Shown here: one piece after another, positions 8,591-17,915 of the stretch
How the letters are laid out: each line of letters begins with the position of its first letter
How positions within the stretch are numbered: position 1 is the first letter of the stretch
Assembly: GCF_014208045.1 (NCBI RefSeq)
Contig: NZ_JACHML010000001.1
Span: 3,632,013-3,696,012 of the forward strand
Reading direction: 5' to 3'
Length of the DNA stretch: 64,000 nt
DNA from: Microbacterium thalassium
Lineage (GTDB): Bacteria; Actinomycetota; Actinomycetes; Actinomycetales; Microbacteriaceae
Translations under genes and position numbers: made by a program
The notes under the pieces: generated by a model
The model's database searches: none
The model's input: the letters and a program-made list of their open reading frames with translations, nothing else
Told to the model about the DNA's origin: nothing

Positions 8591-10789
8591 ATGAGCACCG
8601 GACACGGTCACCACGAGCACGCGGGCCCGACCGCCCCGCACGACCACTCCTCGGAGCAGCCGGACGTGGGCGACGCCGCCACAGCCGGACACGACGCCCA
8701 CGCGCACCAGGGCGGGCATGACCCCGACTCCACCCACGCGGGGCACGACGAGCACGCCGGACACGACGGGCACACGGGCGGCGGGCACGGCGGCCACGGC
8801 GGCCACGACCACATGGGCCACGTCGCCCGGTTCCGGCGCCTGTTCTGGATCATGCTCGTCATCGCGCTGCCGGTCGTGGGCTTCTCGCCGATGTTCGCGA
8901 TGCTGCTGGGCTACTCCCTTCCCGATGCGGCATGGGCCTCGTGGATCGCGCCGGTCCTCGGCACCGTCATGTACGTGTGGGGCGGCAGCCCCTTCCTGAC
9001 GGGCGCGGTGAGCGAGATCCGCGGCCGCAAGCCCGGCATGATGCTGCTGGTCGGACTCGCGATCACCGTCGCGTTCCTGGCGTCGTGGGGCGCGACGCTC
9101 GGCATCCTGCACGAGCAGCTCGAGTTCTGGTGGGAGCTCGCGCTCCTGATCGTCATCATGCTGCTCGGGCACTGGATCGAGATGCGGTCGCTCGCGCAGA
9201 CGACGTCGGCGCTGGATTCGCTGGCCGCGCTGCTTCCCGACGAAGCCGAGCGCGTCGAGGGTGACACGACCGTCACGGTCTCCCCGACGGACCTCGGGGT
9301 CGACGATGTCGTCGTCGTGCGGCCCGGGGGTCGCGTGCCGGCCGACGGCACCGTGGTGCAGGGCTCGGCGAGCGTCGACGAGTCGATGATCACGGGCGAG
9401 TCCCGCCCCGTCCGCCGCTCCGAGGGCGACGCGGTCGTCGCCGGCACCGTCGCGACCGACTCCGGCCTGCGCGTGCGCATCACCGCGGTCGGCGACGAGA
9501 CCGCCCTCGCCGGCATCCAGCGCATGGTCTCGGACGCGCAGGCGTCATCATCGCGCGCCCAGCGGCTGGCCGACCGCGCCGCCGGGTGGCTCTTCTGGTT
9601 CGCGCTGGGCAGCGCCGCGATCACGGCGGCCGCGTGGAGCGCGCTCGGCCTGCCGGACGACGCGGTCGTCCGCACGATCACGGTGCTCGTGATCGCGTGC
9701 CCCCACGCGCTGGGGCTGGCGATCCCGCTCGTCGTCTCGATCGCGACCGAGCGGGCGGCGAAGGCGGGCGTGCTCGTCAAGGACCGCCTCGCGCTCGAGA
9801 GCATGCGCACGGTCGACACCGTGCTGTTCGACAAGACCGGCACCCTCACGAAGGGTGCGCCGGCGGTCACCGGGGTCGAGCCGGCGGAGGGCCGGGATGC
9901 CGACGAGGTGCTCGCGCTCGCCGCGGCCGCCGAGTCCGACTCCGAACACCCGCTCGCGCGGGCGATCGTCGCGGCGGCCGCCGAGCGGGGTCTCGAGGTG
10001 CCGGCCTCCGCCGATTTCGCATCGTCCCCCGCCGTCGGCGTGACCGCGCGCGTGGGCGCGCGCACCGTGCGCGTGGGCGGTCCTCACCTGCTGTCCGAGG
10101 AGGACGCGGCCGAACTCCCCGTCGCCGCCGACTGGCACGACGAGGGCGCGACGGTGCTCCACGTGCTCGTCGACGGCTCGGTGGCCGGCGCGCTGCGGCT
10201 CGCCGACGAGATCCGCCCCGAGTCGCGCGAGGCCGTGGACGCACTCCACGCTCGCGGCGTGCAGGTCGTGATGATCACGGGCGACGCCGAGGCGGTCGCG
10301 GCGTCCGTCGCACGCGACCTCGGCATCGATCGCCACTTCGCCGGCGTGCGCCCCGAGGACAAGGCGACCAAGGTCACGGAGCTTCAGGACGAGGGGCGCC
10401 GCGTGGCGATGGTGGGCGACGGCGTCAACGACGCACCCGCTCTCGCGCAGGCGGACGTCGGTCTCGCGATCGGCGCCGGCACCGACGTCGCGATCGCGTC
10501 GGCGGGCGTGATCCTGGCCGGATCCGACCCGCGCGCCGTGCTGTCGGTGATCGAGCTGTCGCGCGCGTCGTACCGCAAGATGACGCAGAACCTATGGTGG
10601 GCAGCCGGCTACAACCTCATCTCGGTGCCCCTGGCCGCCGGCATCCTCGCCCCGATCGGGTTCGTCCTGCCGATGTCGGTCGGCGCGATCATGATGTCGC
10701 TGTCGACGATCGTGGTGGCCCTCAACGCCCAGCTGCTGCGCCGCCTCGATCTGTCGCCCGAGTCGATCGTCGCCGCCGACCGGACGTGA
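8591..10789 (+). CDS. copB: Copper-translocating P-type ATPase, CopB type
   Basis: Membrane Cu/Ag exporter of 732 aa. The first 80 residues form a His/Gly-rich metal-binding tail in place of CxxC domains. Core motifs are MITGESRPV (actuator), membrane ion site CPH (about 370-372, diagnostic of CopB rather than CPC CopA), DKTGTLTKG with phosphorylated Asp about 414, SEHPLARAI, and MVGDGVNDAPAL. It stands alone behind a CsoR-type operator, separated from the next convergent gene by a hairpin terminator. Confidence 0.94.
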   Translation: MSTGHGHHEHAGPTAPHDHSSEQPDVGDAATAGHDAHAHQGGHDPDSTHAGHDEHAGHDGHTGGGHGGHGGHDHMGHVARFRRLFWIMLVIALPVVGFSPMFAMLLGYSLPDAAWASWIAPVLGTVMYVWGGSPFLTGAVSEIRGRKPGMMLLVGLAITVAFLASWGATLGILHEQLEFWWELALLIVIMLLGHWIEMRSLAQTTSALDSLAALLPDEAERVEGDTTVTVSPTDLGVDDVVVVRPGGRVPADGTVVQGSASVDESMITGESRPVRRSEGDAVVAGTVATDSGLRVRITAVGDETALAGIQRMVSDAQASSSRAQRLADRAAGWLFWFALGSAAITAAAWSALGLPDDAVVRTITVLVIACPHALGLAIPLVVSIATERAAKAGVLVKDRLALESMRTVDTVLFDKTGTLTKGAPAVTGVEPAEGRDADEVLALAAAAESDSEHPLARAIVAAAAERGLEVPASADFASSPAVGVTARVGARTVRVGGPHLLSEEDAAELPVAADWHDEGATVLHVLVDGSVAGALRLADEIRPESREAVDALHARGVQVVMITGDAEAVAASVARDLGIDRHFAGVRPEDKATKVTELQDEGRRVAMVGDGVNDAPALAQADVGLAIGAGTDVAIASAGVILAGSDPRAVLSVIELSRASYRKMTQNLWWAAGYNLISVPLAAGILAPIGFVLPMSVGAIMMSLSTIVVALNAQLLRRLDLSPESIVAADRT

Positions 10790-10796
10790 CGGCGCT

Positions 10797-10824
10797 CGGC
10801 GCCGGTGGGGCTCCGCCGGCGCCG
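10797..10824. terminator. Bidirectional hairpin between copB and HAD gene
   Basis: CGGCGCCGG (10797-10805) pairs perfectly with CCGGCGCCG (10816-10824) over a 10-base loop, right after the copB stop and 8 bases beyond the convergent HAD stop. There is no T-run, as is common in this GC range. Confidence 0.6.
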
Positions 10825-10832
10825 GAACGGGC

Positions 10833-11642
10833 TCAGCCCAGCATCCGCTCCACCGTCGCGACCACGCCGTTCTCGGTGTTGGCGGGCGCGCGGAAGCGCG
10901 CGCGGGCGAGCACGTCGGGGTGCGCGTTGGCCATCGCGAACGACAGCCCCGCCGCCTCGAGCAGCTCGAGATCGTTGAGGTAGTCGCCGAAGGCGGCCGT
11001 CTGGTCGCGCGTCACGCCGAGGGCGGACTGCAGCCGCTCGAGGGCGAGACCCTTGTTGACGCCCTGGTTCATGACGTCGATCCAGTGGTGGCCCGACACG
11101 ACGACCTGGTGCGTGGCCTTCCAGTCCTCGAGGTCGGGGGCGGTCCGCGCGGCCTCGTCGAAGTCGAAGATCGCGAGCTTGAGGATCTGGTCGTCGACGG
11201 TCAGCAGATCGTGGGTCTCCTCGAGCGCGGCGTAGTAGCGGTCGGCCTCGGAGCGGAATGCGTCGTCGGTGCGCTCGATGTACGCCGAACGCTTGCCGCA
11301 CACGACGAGCCCCAGGTCCGAGCCGTCGGCGACGAGGGTGCGCACGCGACGCACGACGGATGCCGCGAACGCCGGGTCCACGGCATCCGTGCTGATCTCC
11401 GCGTCGCCGTGGACGACGTACGCGCCGTTCTCGGCGATGAACACCATGTCGGAATCGTGCCCGTCGAAGGTCCGCCGCAGCGTGGCGAGCTGGCGGCCGC
11501 TGGAGGGCACGAACAGGATGCCGCGCCCGCTCAGGCGCTGCAGAAGCGGCCAGAGCGAGGCCGGGACGTTCCCCTCGCCGTCGAGGAGTGTGCCGTCCAT
11601 GTCGACGGCGATGAGCTTCAGGTCGGGCGAGGGAAAGGGCAT
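10833..11642 (-). CDS. HAD-superfamily phosphatase, Cof type
   Basis: Cytosolic sugar-phosphate-type phosphatase of 269 aa. Motif I is IAVDMDGTLL near residue 12, motif II FVPSSGRQ, and the C-terminal motifs are NKGLALERL and AFGDYLNDLELL. A C2-type cap domain is expected between about 85 and 190. The ATG at 11642 has a perfect AGGAGG site. The substrate is not predictable. Confidence 0.9.
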   Translation of the reverse strand: MPFPSPDLKLIAVDMDGTLLDGEGNVPASLWPLLQRLSGRGILFVPSSGRQLATLRRTFDGHDSDMVFIAENGAYVVHGDAEISTDAVDPAFAASVVRRVRTLVADGSDLGLVVCGKRSAYIERTDDAFRSEADRYYAALEETHDLLTVDDQILKLAIFDFDEAARTAPDLEDWKATHQVVVSGHHWIDVMNQGVNKGLALERLQSALGVTRDQTAAFGDYLNDLELLEAAGLSFAMANAHPDVLARARFRAPANTENGVVATVERMLG

Positions 11643-11846
11643 GCGGAACCTCCTTCTCAAGCCTAGGCGGGCAGGAGATCCTGCGGATTCACGCATGGGA
11701 CACCCGGTCTCCTTTGATCGAATACCCAGTGGAACAGGGGATTTCGTCCAGACGGGCGGGTGAGACTCGTGACTTCGCGTCCTTCCCGAGGGCGCACGCG
11801 TCGCGCGTCCGCGACGCCGATCCAACCGAAGGACATCCCCCGAATC

Positions 11847-12737
11847 GTGCCCTCCACTCAGACGCTCACGCCTGCCCGCCGTCCGCGACGCCGCGTCTCC
11901 GCCGCGCTCGTTGCCGGCGGCGCCGCCGTCGGCATCCTCCTGACCACCGGCTTCGTGTCGGCGACGCCCGCCCTCGCCGCCGCGACCAACGCACCGCAGG
12001 CGGGCTTCACGCTCACCGCCTCGCCGGTCGCCACGGCGACCCCCGAGGCCGTGGAGACCATCGCCACCGACGCGCACGACGCTCTCACGTCGGCACGCGC
12101 AGCCGTCGAGGCCGCAGCCGCGCTGGCGTCGGACATCCGCGCCGAGGGACTCGACCTCGGCGTCGAGGACACCTCGATCGACACCGAATCGCTGCGCGCG
12201 ACGATCGCCGGCCTGTCGGACCTCGACATCATGCCCGCGCTGCTGCTGCCGGAGGCGACGGCCGAGGCCGAGGCCGAGACCGCCGTCGTGACGGCGCGCG
12301 TCGCCGACCTGGCCGAGCGCCTCGAGGAGGCCCGCGAGAAGAAGGCCGCCGAGGAGGAGGCCGCCCGCAAGGCCGCCGAGGCCAAGCGCAAGGCCGAGGA
12401 GGCCGCCAAGGCGCTCGCGGCCGGCAACACCGTCGAGGGCGCCAAGTCGACCGCCCGCAGCCTCGCCGCGTCGAAGTACGGCTGGGGTGCCGACCAGTTC
12501 TCGTGCCTGGACTCGCTGTGGACCAAGGAGTCCGGCTGGAACTACCAGGCCTACAACTCCTCGAGCGGCGCGACGGGCATCCCCCAGTCGCTGCCCGGCA
12601 GCAAGATGGCGACCGCCGGCGCGGACTGGCAGACCAACGCCACCACGCAGATCACGTGGGGCCTGGGCTACATCGCCGCCGCCTACGGCTCGCCGTGCGC
12701 GGCGTGGAGCCACTCGGTCGCCACCGACTGGTACTGA
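11847..12737 (+). CDS. Secreted transglycosylase-like protein with coiled coil
   Basis: Exported protein of about 296 aa. A signal peptide is evident (RPRRR then a hydrophobic core ending near TPALAA). Residues about 155-205 are an Ala/Glu/Lys-rich coiled coil. The last 80 residues form an SLT-like cell-wall domain (SKYGWGADQFSCLDSLWTK, then ESGWNYQAYNSSSGATGIPQ) as in actinobacterial peptidoglycan-acting secreted proteins. I prefer the GTG at 11847 because it places the signal peptide properly. The 204-base upstream gap holds no riboswitch I can identify. Confidence 0.82.
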   Translation: MPSTQTLTPARRPRRRVSAALVAGGAAVGILLTTGFVSATPALAAATNAPQAGFTLTASPVATATPEAVETIATDAHDALTSARAAVEAAAALASDIRAEGLDLGVEDTSIDTESLRATIAGLSDLDIMPALLLPEATAEAEAETAVVTARVADLAERLEEAREKKAAEEEAARKAAEAKRKAEEAAKALAAGNTVEGAKSTARSLAASKYGWGADQFSCLDSLWTKESGWNYQAYNSSSGATGIPQSLPGSKMATAGADWQTNATTQITWGLGYIAAAYGSPCAAWSHSVATDWY

Positions 12738-12745
12738 GCCGAGAC

Positions 12746-12783
12746 GGGTCGGCCGGCCACTGCCCCCGCGTGCCGGCCGACCC
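12746..12783. terminator. Convergent terminator hairpin
   Basis: GGGTCGGCCGGC (12746-12757) pairs perfectly with GCCGGCCGACCC (12772-12783), between the converging SLT-like gene and PTS gene. Confidence 0.72.
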
Positions 12784-12788
12784 GGAGC

Positions 12789-14825
12789 TCAGACCTTGGG
12801 CGCCTCCTGCTTGGCGATCACCTCGATGAGCGGCGCGCCCGGTGTGACCTTGCCCGACATCGCCGGCCGCACATCGCCGAACTGCTCGGCGTTGAGCACG
12901 ATCACCGGCGTGATGAGCGGGTAGCCGGCGTCCTCGATCACCTTCCGGTCGAAGGTCACGAGCGGGGTCCCCTCCTCGATGCGGTCGCCGTTCTTGACGT
13001 GGACGGTGAAGCCCTCGCCCTTGAGGTTGACCGTGTCGATGCCGACGTGGATGAGCAGCTCCACATCCCCGTCGAGGACGAGGCCGAAAGCGTGACCGGT
13101 CGGCTGGGCGGCGGCCACGAGGCCGACTCCCGGCGCGTACACGGTGTCGCCGGTCGGCTCGATCGCGACGCCCGGCCCCATCGTGCCCGAGCCGAAGACG
13201 GGATCGGGCACGTCCGAGAGCGGGACCACGCGGCCCTCGAGCGGTGACAGCACGTGGAGCGCGACGTCGGCGGGGTTCACGGTGCGGGGAGCGGCCGCGG
13301 CGATGATCGTGTCCGAGCTCTCGCCGCCCTGACGCGAGGCGATGTCGGCGACGGTGACGCCGGCGGCGGCGACCTCCTTGGCCTCCTTGGGCTTGTAGCC
13401 CGACAGCATCACGAGGACCATCGAGGTCGCGAATGCGGCGCCGATCGCGATCGTGTAGAGCAGGATGTTGTCGAACGCGGGGATCGTCAGCAGCGACGTG
13501 AACACGAACGCCTGGGTCTTCACACCACCGCCGATGCCGATGATGATGCCGCCGACGGCGCAGCCGACCAGCATCCGTGGATAGATGCGCTTGAACCGCA
13601 GATGGATGCCGTAGAGCGACGGTTCCGAGATGCCGCCGAACAGTCCCGCGGCGAGCGCACCGGTCGCCGTCTGCCTCATCTGCTTGTCGCGCTCGCGCCA
13701 GGCGAGCACCAGGACGCCGGCGGTGGCGCCGAAGCACGCGAAGTTCCACGCGCCCATGGGGCCCTGGATGAAGTCGTACCCGAGCGTCTGGATGTTCAGC
13801 AGCATGATCGCGTTGATCGGCCAGTGCAGACCGAGCGGAACCATGAACGGGTACGCCAGCGGGATGAGGATCGCGAAGACGAACGGCGACCACGTGTTGA
13901 TGGCGGCCAGCCCCTGCGCGAGCCACGCGCCGACGTACACGCCGATGGGGCCGATGAGGAACGCCGTGAGCGGGATCATCACCAGCATCGCCAGGAACGG
14001 CACGAAGATCAGCTGCAGGTTGTCGGGAATGATCTTCTTCAGGCCCTTGTAGAGGGGCCCGAGGGCGGCCGCCATCAGCAGCGGCGGGAACACCTGGGAG
14101 CCGTAGTCGAAGATCGTCAGGGGAACGCCGAAGATCGGGATGACGATGACCTCGCTGCCGAAGGCGACGATGGTGCTCGCCTCGGGGTTGCTGGCCAGAG
14201 CCGTGAACCCCGGGAGCATGACGACGGCCATGACGGCGAAGCCCACCCACGGGTCGGCGCCGACCTTCTTCGAGGCGTTGTAGGCGACCAGCAGCGGCAG
14301 GAAGAAGAACACCGACTGCCACATGAGGTTGACGAACTGCCATGACGGCGGCAGCTCGGTGCGCGGATCGGCCCAGTTCCCGATGACGCCGAGCGTCGAC
14401 ATCAGCGCCATGAACGTGATGAAGAACGACGCCCCGAGCAGGGCGCCCAGGATCGGGCGGAAGGAGTCCGACAGGAACTCGAACAGCCCGTCGATCCACG
14501 CGACCTTGCCGCGGGGGCCCTTGGCCCGCTCGCGCGCCTTGATGTCGGCCGCGCTCTCTTCGCCGCCGCCCCCGCCGCCCATGCCGGGCAGCGCCATGAT
14601 GTCGTTGTAGACGTTCTGCACGCCGCCGCCGATGACCACCTGGTAGCGGTCGCCGGCCTGCGGCACGGCTCCCATCACGCCGGGGATCGCCTCGACGGCC
14701 CCCTTGTCGACGGCGGATCCGTCGATCAGCTGGAATCGCAGCCGGGTCGCGCAGTGCGTCAGGCTCTGGATGTTGCCGGCCCCGCCGACCTTCTCGACGA
14801 TGTCGGCAGCTGGACTCTCAGCCAT
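12789..14825 (-). CDS. PTS beta-glucoside-type transporter, EIIBCA
   Basis: A 678-aa sugar phosphotransferase permease with domains in order B-C-A. EIIB is about 1-90 with phosphorylated Cys in LTHCATRLRF (about C25). A Gly-rich linker is followed by the EIIC membrane domain (about 115-460; GISEPSLYGIHLRFKRIYP). EIIA (about 530-678) carries PTGHAFGL and the active-site His in LLIHVGIDTV. The Glc/BglP class is clear but the exact sugar (beta-glucoside, trehalose or sucrose) is not. ATG at 14825 with an AGGAG site. No sugar hydrolase or antiterminator gene adjoins it. Confidence 0.93.
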   Translation of the reverse strand: MAESPAADIVEKVGGAGNIQSLTHCATRLRFQLIDGSAVDKGAVEAIPGVMGAVPQAGDRYQVVIGGGVQNVYNDIMALPGMGGGGGGEESAADIKARERAKGPRGKVAWIDGLFEFLSDSFRPILGALLGASFFITFMALMSTLGVIGNWADPRTELPPSWQFVNLMWQSVFFFLPLLVAYNASKKVGADPWVGFAVMAVVMLPGFTALASNPEASTIVAFGSEVIVIPIFGVPLTIFDYGSQVFPPLLMAAALGPLYKGLKKIIPDNLQLIFVPFLAMLVMIPLTAFLIGPIGVYVGAWLAQGLAAINTWSPFVFAILIPLAYPFMVPLGLHWPINAIMLLNIQTLGYDFIQGPMGAWNFACFGATAGVLVLAWRERDKQMRQTATGALAAGLFGGISEPSLYGIHLRFKRIYPRMLVGCAVGGIIIGIGGGVKTQAFVFTSLLTIPAFDNILLYTIAIGAAFATSMVLVMLSGYKPKEAKEVAAAGVTVADIASRQGGESSDTIIAAAAPRTVNPADVALHVLSPLEGRVVPLSDVPDPVFGSGTMGPGVAIEPTGDTVYAPGVGLVAAAQPTGHAFGLVLDGDVELLIHVGIDTVNLKGEGFTVHVKNGDRIEEGTPLVTFDRKVIEDAGYPLITPVIVLNAEQFGDVRPAMSGKVTPGAPLIEVIAKQEAPKV

Positions 14826-14952
14826 GGACGTCACTCCTTCGATGAGGCGTCGGCAGCGGCCCGAAGGCCGTTCCGACAGCGCCGTCGTTCCCCCTGGCCG
14901 CGAGCCTATTGCAGCCCGGCGCGCGCGTCGATAGGCCCGGCGTCGGCCGTCG

Positions 14953-15675
14953 TCACGTCGTCTGCACCGCCGCCCCGCGCCACGTGCGCACCGCCGCGCG
15001 GGCAGGGTCTGCGACCTCCGCGGCCGCGAACCACGCGTCCACGTCGATCCCCTCGTAGATCGATACGAAGGCGGATGCGGGCGTGTGTCCGAACCGCTCC
15101 AGCACCGCCATGCGCTCGGCGACATGGGACGATCTCCCCCGCAGCGCCTCCATCGCCTCGGCGTTCGCGAACGACTCCAGGTAGTCCGCCGTGGCCGCCT
15201 CGGTCGTGACGCCCAGCGCCCGCAGCAGCACCGCCGAGACGAACCCGGTGCGGTCCCATCCCGCACCGCAGTGGAAGAGCACCGCTCCGTCGCGCGCGCT
15301 CGCGATGGCATCCAGCACCGAACGCATCCGCTCCGGCAGCTGAGCGAGATGGTCGAGGTAGTACAGCGGCGTCCCCCAGCGCCCGTCGGCTTCGATCGGC
15401 TCCCAGAAGCGGCGGTTCATGCCGCCGTCGAGGTCCACCGTGATGCGGTCGAGGTCCGGGGGCACATCGTCGGTGCGCTCCTCGGGCCGACGCAGGTCGA
15501 TCACCGTCGCCACTCCGCGAGCGCGCAGGCGGGCCCACCCGCCGTCGTCCACGTGATCGAGGGCCTCGGATCGGAAGAACACCCCGGTCGGCGTCGTCGT
15601 CCCGTCGGCCCGGTCCAGCCCGCCGAGATCGCGCGCGTTGGCGAGGCCGGCGATGTCGAGGCGCAGCGGGGTCAT
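14953..15675 (-). CDS. Tyrosine-protein phosphatase, Y_phosphatase3 type
   Basis: A 240-aa dual-specificity-like phosphatase. The P-loop HCGAGWDRTG (Cys about 136, Arg about 142) matches HCx5R. The N-terminal block IAGLANARDLGGL is typical of actinobacterial members such as PtpB. The start ATG lies at 15675. The target could be phosphotyrosine or phosphoinositide. It is preceded by a 322-base non-coding region containing the candidate RNA. Confidence 0.9.
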   Translation of the reverse strand: MTPLRLDIAGLANARDLGGLDRADGTTTPTGVFFRSEALDHVDDGGWARLRARGVATVIDLRRPEERTDDVPPDLDRITVDLDGGMNRRFWEPIEADGRWGTPLYYLDHLAQLPERMRSVLDAIASARDGAVLFHCGAGWDRTGFVSAVLLRALGVTTEAATADYLESFANAEAMEALRGRSSHVAERMAVLERFGHTPASAFVSIYEGIDVDAWFAAAEVADPARAAVRTWRGAAVQTT

Positions 15676-15716
15676 GCGACGAGTCTTGCATCCGGTCCGC
15701 GCGCCCGGGCACGGCT

Positions 15717-15774
15717 GTCGGCCCCTGACTTCGGCGCGTTCCGCCACGGCGCAGACCACCGAAACGGGCCGACA
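15717..15774. repeat. Intergenic long palindrome
   Basis: TGTCGGCCC (15716-15724 region) faces GGGCCGACA (15766-15774) with further pairing inside (CGG/CCG). It resembles the other extragenic palindromes in the window in size but not in sequence. Confidence 0.5.
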
Positions 15775-15824
15775 CCGGGCCGTTGTCTGACCGCTTCCTA
15801 TGAGCCGCAAAAGAATCACAGAAA

Positions 15825-15867
15825 GATAACGACAAACCCTTGCCGCCGTTATCTATCCGTTATAGAG
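15825..15867 (+). promoter_or_regulatory. Promoter with 8-bp inverted repeat around -35
   Basis: TTGCCG (15841-15846) and TATAGA (15862-15867) form a plausible plus-strand promoter with 15-base spacing (16 if CTTGCC is used). Perfect arms AGATAACG (15825-15832) and CGTTATCT (15848-15855) bracket the -35, suggesting a regulator site. No protein gene follows on this strand for 2 kb. Confidence 0.45.
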
Positions 15868-15870
15868 TGC

Positions 15871-15980
15871 TTGCACGGTAGTTGTTTTGCTGTGGCAGCT
15901 ACCGGCATGTGATTGCAGGACACTCTTGGTGCAAGGGACAAGGGCCGGTCGGGAGCCTCTCCGACCGGCCCTTACTCTTG
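15871..15980 (+). ncRNA. Candidate structured small RNA
   Basis: About 105 bases lie between the promoter above and a strong terminator. The closing stem CTTGCAC (15871-15877) pairs with GTGCAAG (15930-15936). An enclosed 8-bp stem pairs 15878-15885 (GGTAGTTG) with 15897-15904 (CAGCTACC), one G-U, with an 11-base T-rich loop. The 3' end is the 13-bp terminator. Base composition is much more AT-rich than the flanks. The inferred start (about 15870-15875) might trim one to three closing pairs. I do not recognise a known RNA family. Confidence 0.45.
15941..15974. terminator. Strong 13-bp hairpin terminator
   Basis: AAGGGCCGGTCGG (15941-15953) pairs perfectly with CCGACCGGCCCTT (15962-15974), followed by ACTCTTG on the plus strand and TGTCCCTTG on the minus strand. 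It can end the candidate RNA and also the DUF2207 gene, whose stop is at 15998. Confidence 0.75.
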
Positions 15981-15997
15981 CCCGCGCGCAGCCGGGC

Positions 15998-17872
15998 TCA
16001 GACCCCGCCGCCGCCTCCGCCGCCGCCTCCTCCTCCGGCCGAGCCGCCGCCGCCCGAACCGCCCGACGTCGAGGCCGACGATGACGTGCTCGCCGACAGG
16101 CTCGAGATGCCGCGCGAGAACGCGTAGGCGTTGAAGGCGCTGCGCCCCGCGTACCAGCTCGGGCCGTTGTTCGGGCCGTACAGCACCGCCAGCTGCTCGG
16201 ACCACTGCTTCTCCTGCCCGAACACGACCGCGTACGGCAGCAGCGCCTCGTAGATCTTCAGCATCTGCCGCGGATCGTCGACGTCGACCGGCACCCGCTC
16301 GGCGCCCTTCGGGGACTGCAACATGCGGATGCGGTCGGCCTCGGCCCATTCGATGAAGACCTTCAGGCCCGCGAGGTGGTCGCGCGTCTCGGCGCCCTTC
16401 GCCGTCAGCGGCTGACGCGACACGAGGGTGATGACCACGAGCACGGAGATCGCCGCGCCCACGATGACGGCGAAGGGGACGAGCCCGCTCATGCCGTTCT
16501 CCATGCCGATGAAGCCGAAGAACGCCACGAGCGCACCGGTCGCGATCATCCCGAGGATCGGCCACGCCCGTGCGCCGGCCGGAACCCTGCGACGCAGCCC
16601 GCGGCGCTTGAGCTCCTTGGTGGCCGCGGCGAGGATCCGCTGGGCCGCCGACGACAGGCGCTTGTCGCTCTTGCCGAACTCGAACACCTCACCCGGCCGC
16701 CCGTAGGGGAACAGCGCCGACAGCAGCATCCGCCCGTCGCCGTCCGCCCGCGACGGGTCGATGAGCTCGGCGCTCAGGCGAGCGCTGCCGAACCAGCGAG
16801 GCGGGCCTTCGATGATGCGGATGCTGCCGACCACGGCCTGCTCGAGCACTTCGGCGGGGATCGCCTTGCTGGTCTTGCCGAGCATCACGGCGCTCTCGAG
16901 CGCGTCGATCACCGCCGGCGGCGTGTACTCGGCGATGATCGTCGGCCGACCGGGCTCGTCGCGCAGGAACCGGCGGCGCACCCAGATCGTCATCGCGAGC
17001 ACGGCGACCACGCCCGCCGCGGCGATCGCCTGGAGCCACCCCCACACCGAGGCGAAGTACGACGTGTCGAACGGCGTGAACGTGCCGGCCTCGAACGCGA
17101 CGGCGATCGTCAGGGTCTGGTACGGGCCGACGTCCGACACGGACGCGCGGATGGTGGTGGAACCGTCCTCGGCGGCATCAGCCGTGATGTCGCACGTGTC
17201 CGTCGAGCCGGTGTAGCCGGCGTAGCAGGCCCGGTCGCCGGTGAGCGCCGCCGCGAGGTCGGGCGGCACCACGAGCGCGACCGAGACACGGCCGAACGGC
17301 TGGCGCCATTCCTCGCCGTTGACGTCCCAGTAGAACTCGTCGACGCCGGTGTCGGAGAAGAACCGGGTGACGTTCTGGAGCGTGTACGTGAAGACGTACG
17401 TCTGCGTCCCGAGCACGTAGTCGTCGGCGCGCGAGGTCATCGAGTAGTAGCCGTCGGAGCTGTCGACCTCGGACGCCCGGGGGTTGCCCTCGCCGTCGGT
17501 GATCGACACGAGATGCGGGAACAGCGGGATGCCCAGGTACGAGTCGGGGATGCTGCGGCGCATGCCGCGGTTCTGGTCGAAATCGGGGAACTGCGCCACG
17601 AACGTCTCGACGACGGTGAGGGTGCTCGCGCCGTCCTCCGCCCGGCCGAGGGTGTACTCCACGTCCATGCTCGCGAACGTGAAGTCGTCCACCCCGGCGG
17701 TGACGATGGCGTTCGGCACCGACTCGGGGGCCGGCGCGGCAACAGCCGGCGCGGTACCGGCGAAGATCGACCCGGCCGCGACGGCGATCACGATCAGGAT
17801 GCGGGCCGGTCCCGGCATCCGCTTCCCCGCCGACAAGCCCGCACGACGTGCATTCCCCACCAAGCTCCCCAT
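15998..17872 (-). CDS. DUF2207 domain membrane protein
   Basis: A 624-aa envelope protein of unknown function. It has a signal peptide (ILIVIAVAAGSIFAGTAPAVAA), an extracytoplasmic DUF2207 domain (about 50-265), a transmembrane segment near AIAAAGVVAVLAMTIWV, a cytosolic stretch with two further hydrophobic segments (about 430-480), and a low-complexity Gly/Ser C-terminus ending in about eleven Gly. This architecture is standard for DUF2207 proteins. Its start is 43 bases from the divergent MarR gene. Confidence 0.88.
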   Translation of the reverse strand: MGSLVGNARRAGLSAGKRMPGPARILIVIAVAAGSIFAGTAPAVAAPAPESVPNAIVTAGVDDFTFASMDVEYTLGRAEDGASTLTVVETFVAQFPDFDQNRGMRRSIPDSYLGIPLFPHLVSITDGEGNPRASEVDSSDGYYSMTSRADDYVLGTQTYVFTYTLQNVTRFFSDTGVDEFYWDVNGEEWRQPFGRVSVALVVPPDLAAALTGDRACYAGYTGSTDTCDITADAAEDGSTTIRASVSDVGPYQTLTIAVAFEAGTFTPFDTSYFASVWGWLQAIAAAGVVAVLAMTIWVRRRFLRDEPGRPTIIAEYTPPAVIDALESAVMLGKTSKAIPAEVLEQAVVGSIRIIEGPPRWFGSARLSAELIDPSRADGDGRMLLSALFPYGRPGEVFEFGKSDKRLSSAAQRILAAATKELKRRGLRRRVPAGARAWPILGMIATGALVAFFGFIGMENGMSGLVPFAVIVGAAISVLVVITLVSRQPLTAKGAETRDHLAGLKVFIEWAEADRIRMLQSPKGAERVPVDVDDPRQMLKIYEALLPYAVVFGQEKQWSEQLAVLYGPNNGPSWYAGRSAFNAYAFSRGISSLSASTSSSASTSGGSGGGGSAGGGGGGGGGGGV

Positions 17873-17915
17873 GGCAAGAGCCTATGACCCGCCGGTTCGC
17901 TCTACTCTGGTGGAC

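Noticed and set aside
6034..8721. An 895-codon plus-strand open frame.
   Set aside because: It runs antisense through SulP and across the hydrolase in another frame. Its composition (Asp/His/Arg repeats) is typical of a shadow frame.
11643..11846. Possible c-di-AMP (ydaO) riboswitch before the secreted SLT-like gene.
   Set aside because: GGAAC, GGGG and GGGTGA-like bits occur, but the conserved ydaO core order and the ACCCGACAGC-type segment are not found.
15882..16127. Small plus-strand open frame overlapping the RNA candidate.
   Set aside because: The frame crosses the terminator and ends as a Pro-rich translation opposite the DUF2207 poly-Gly tail. There is no ribosome site.
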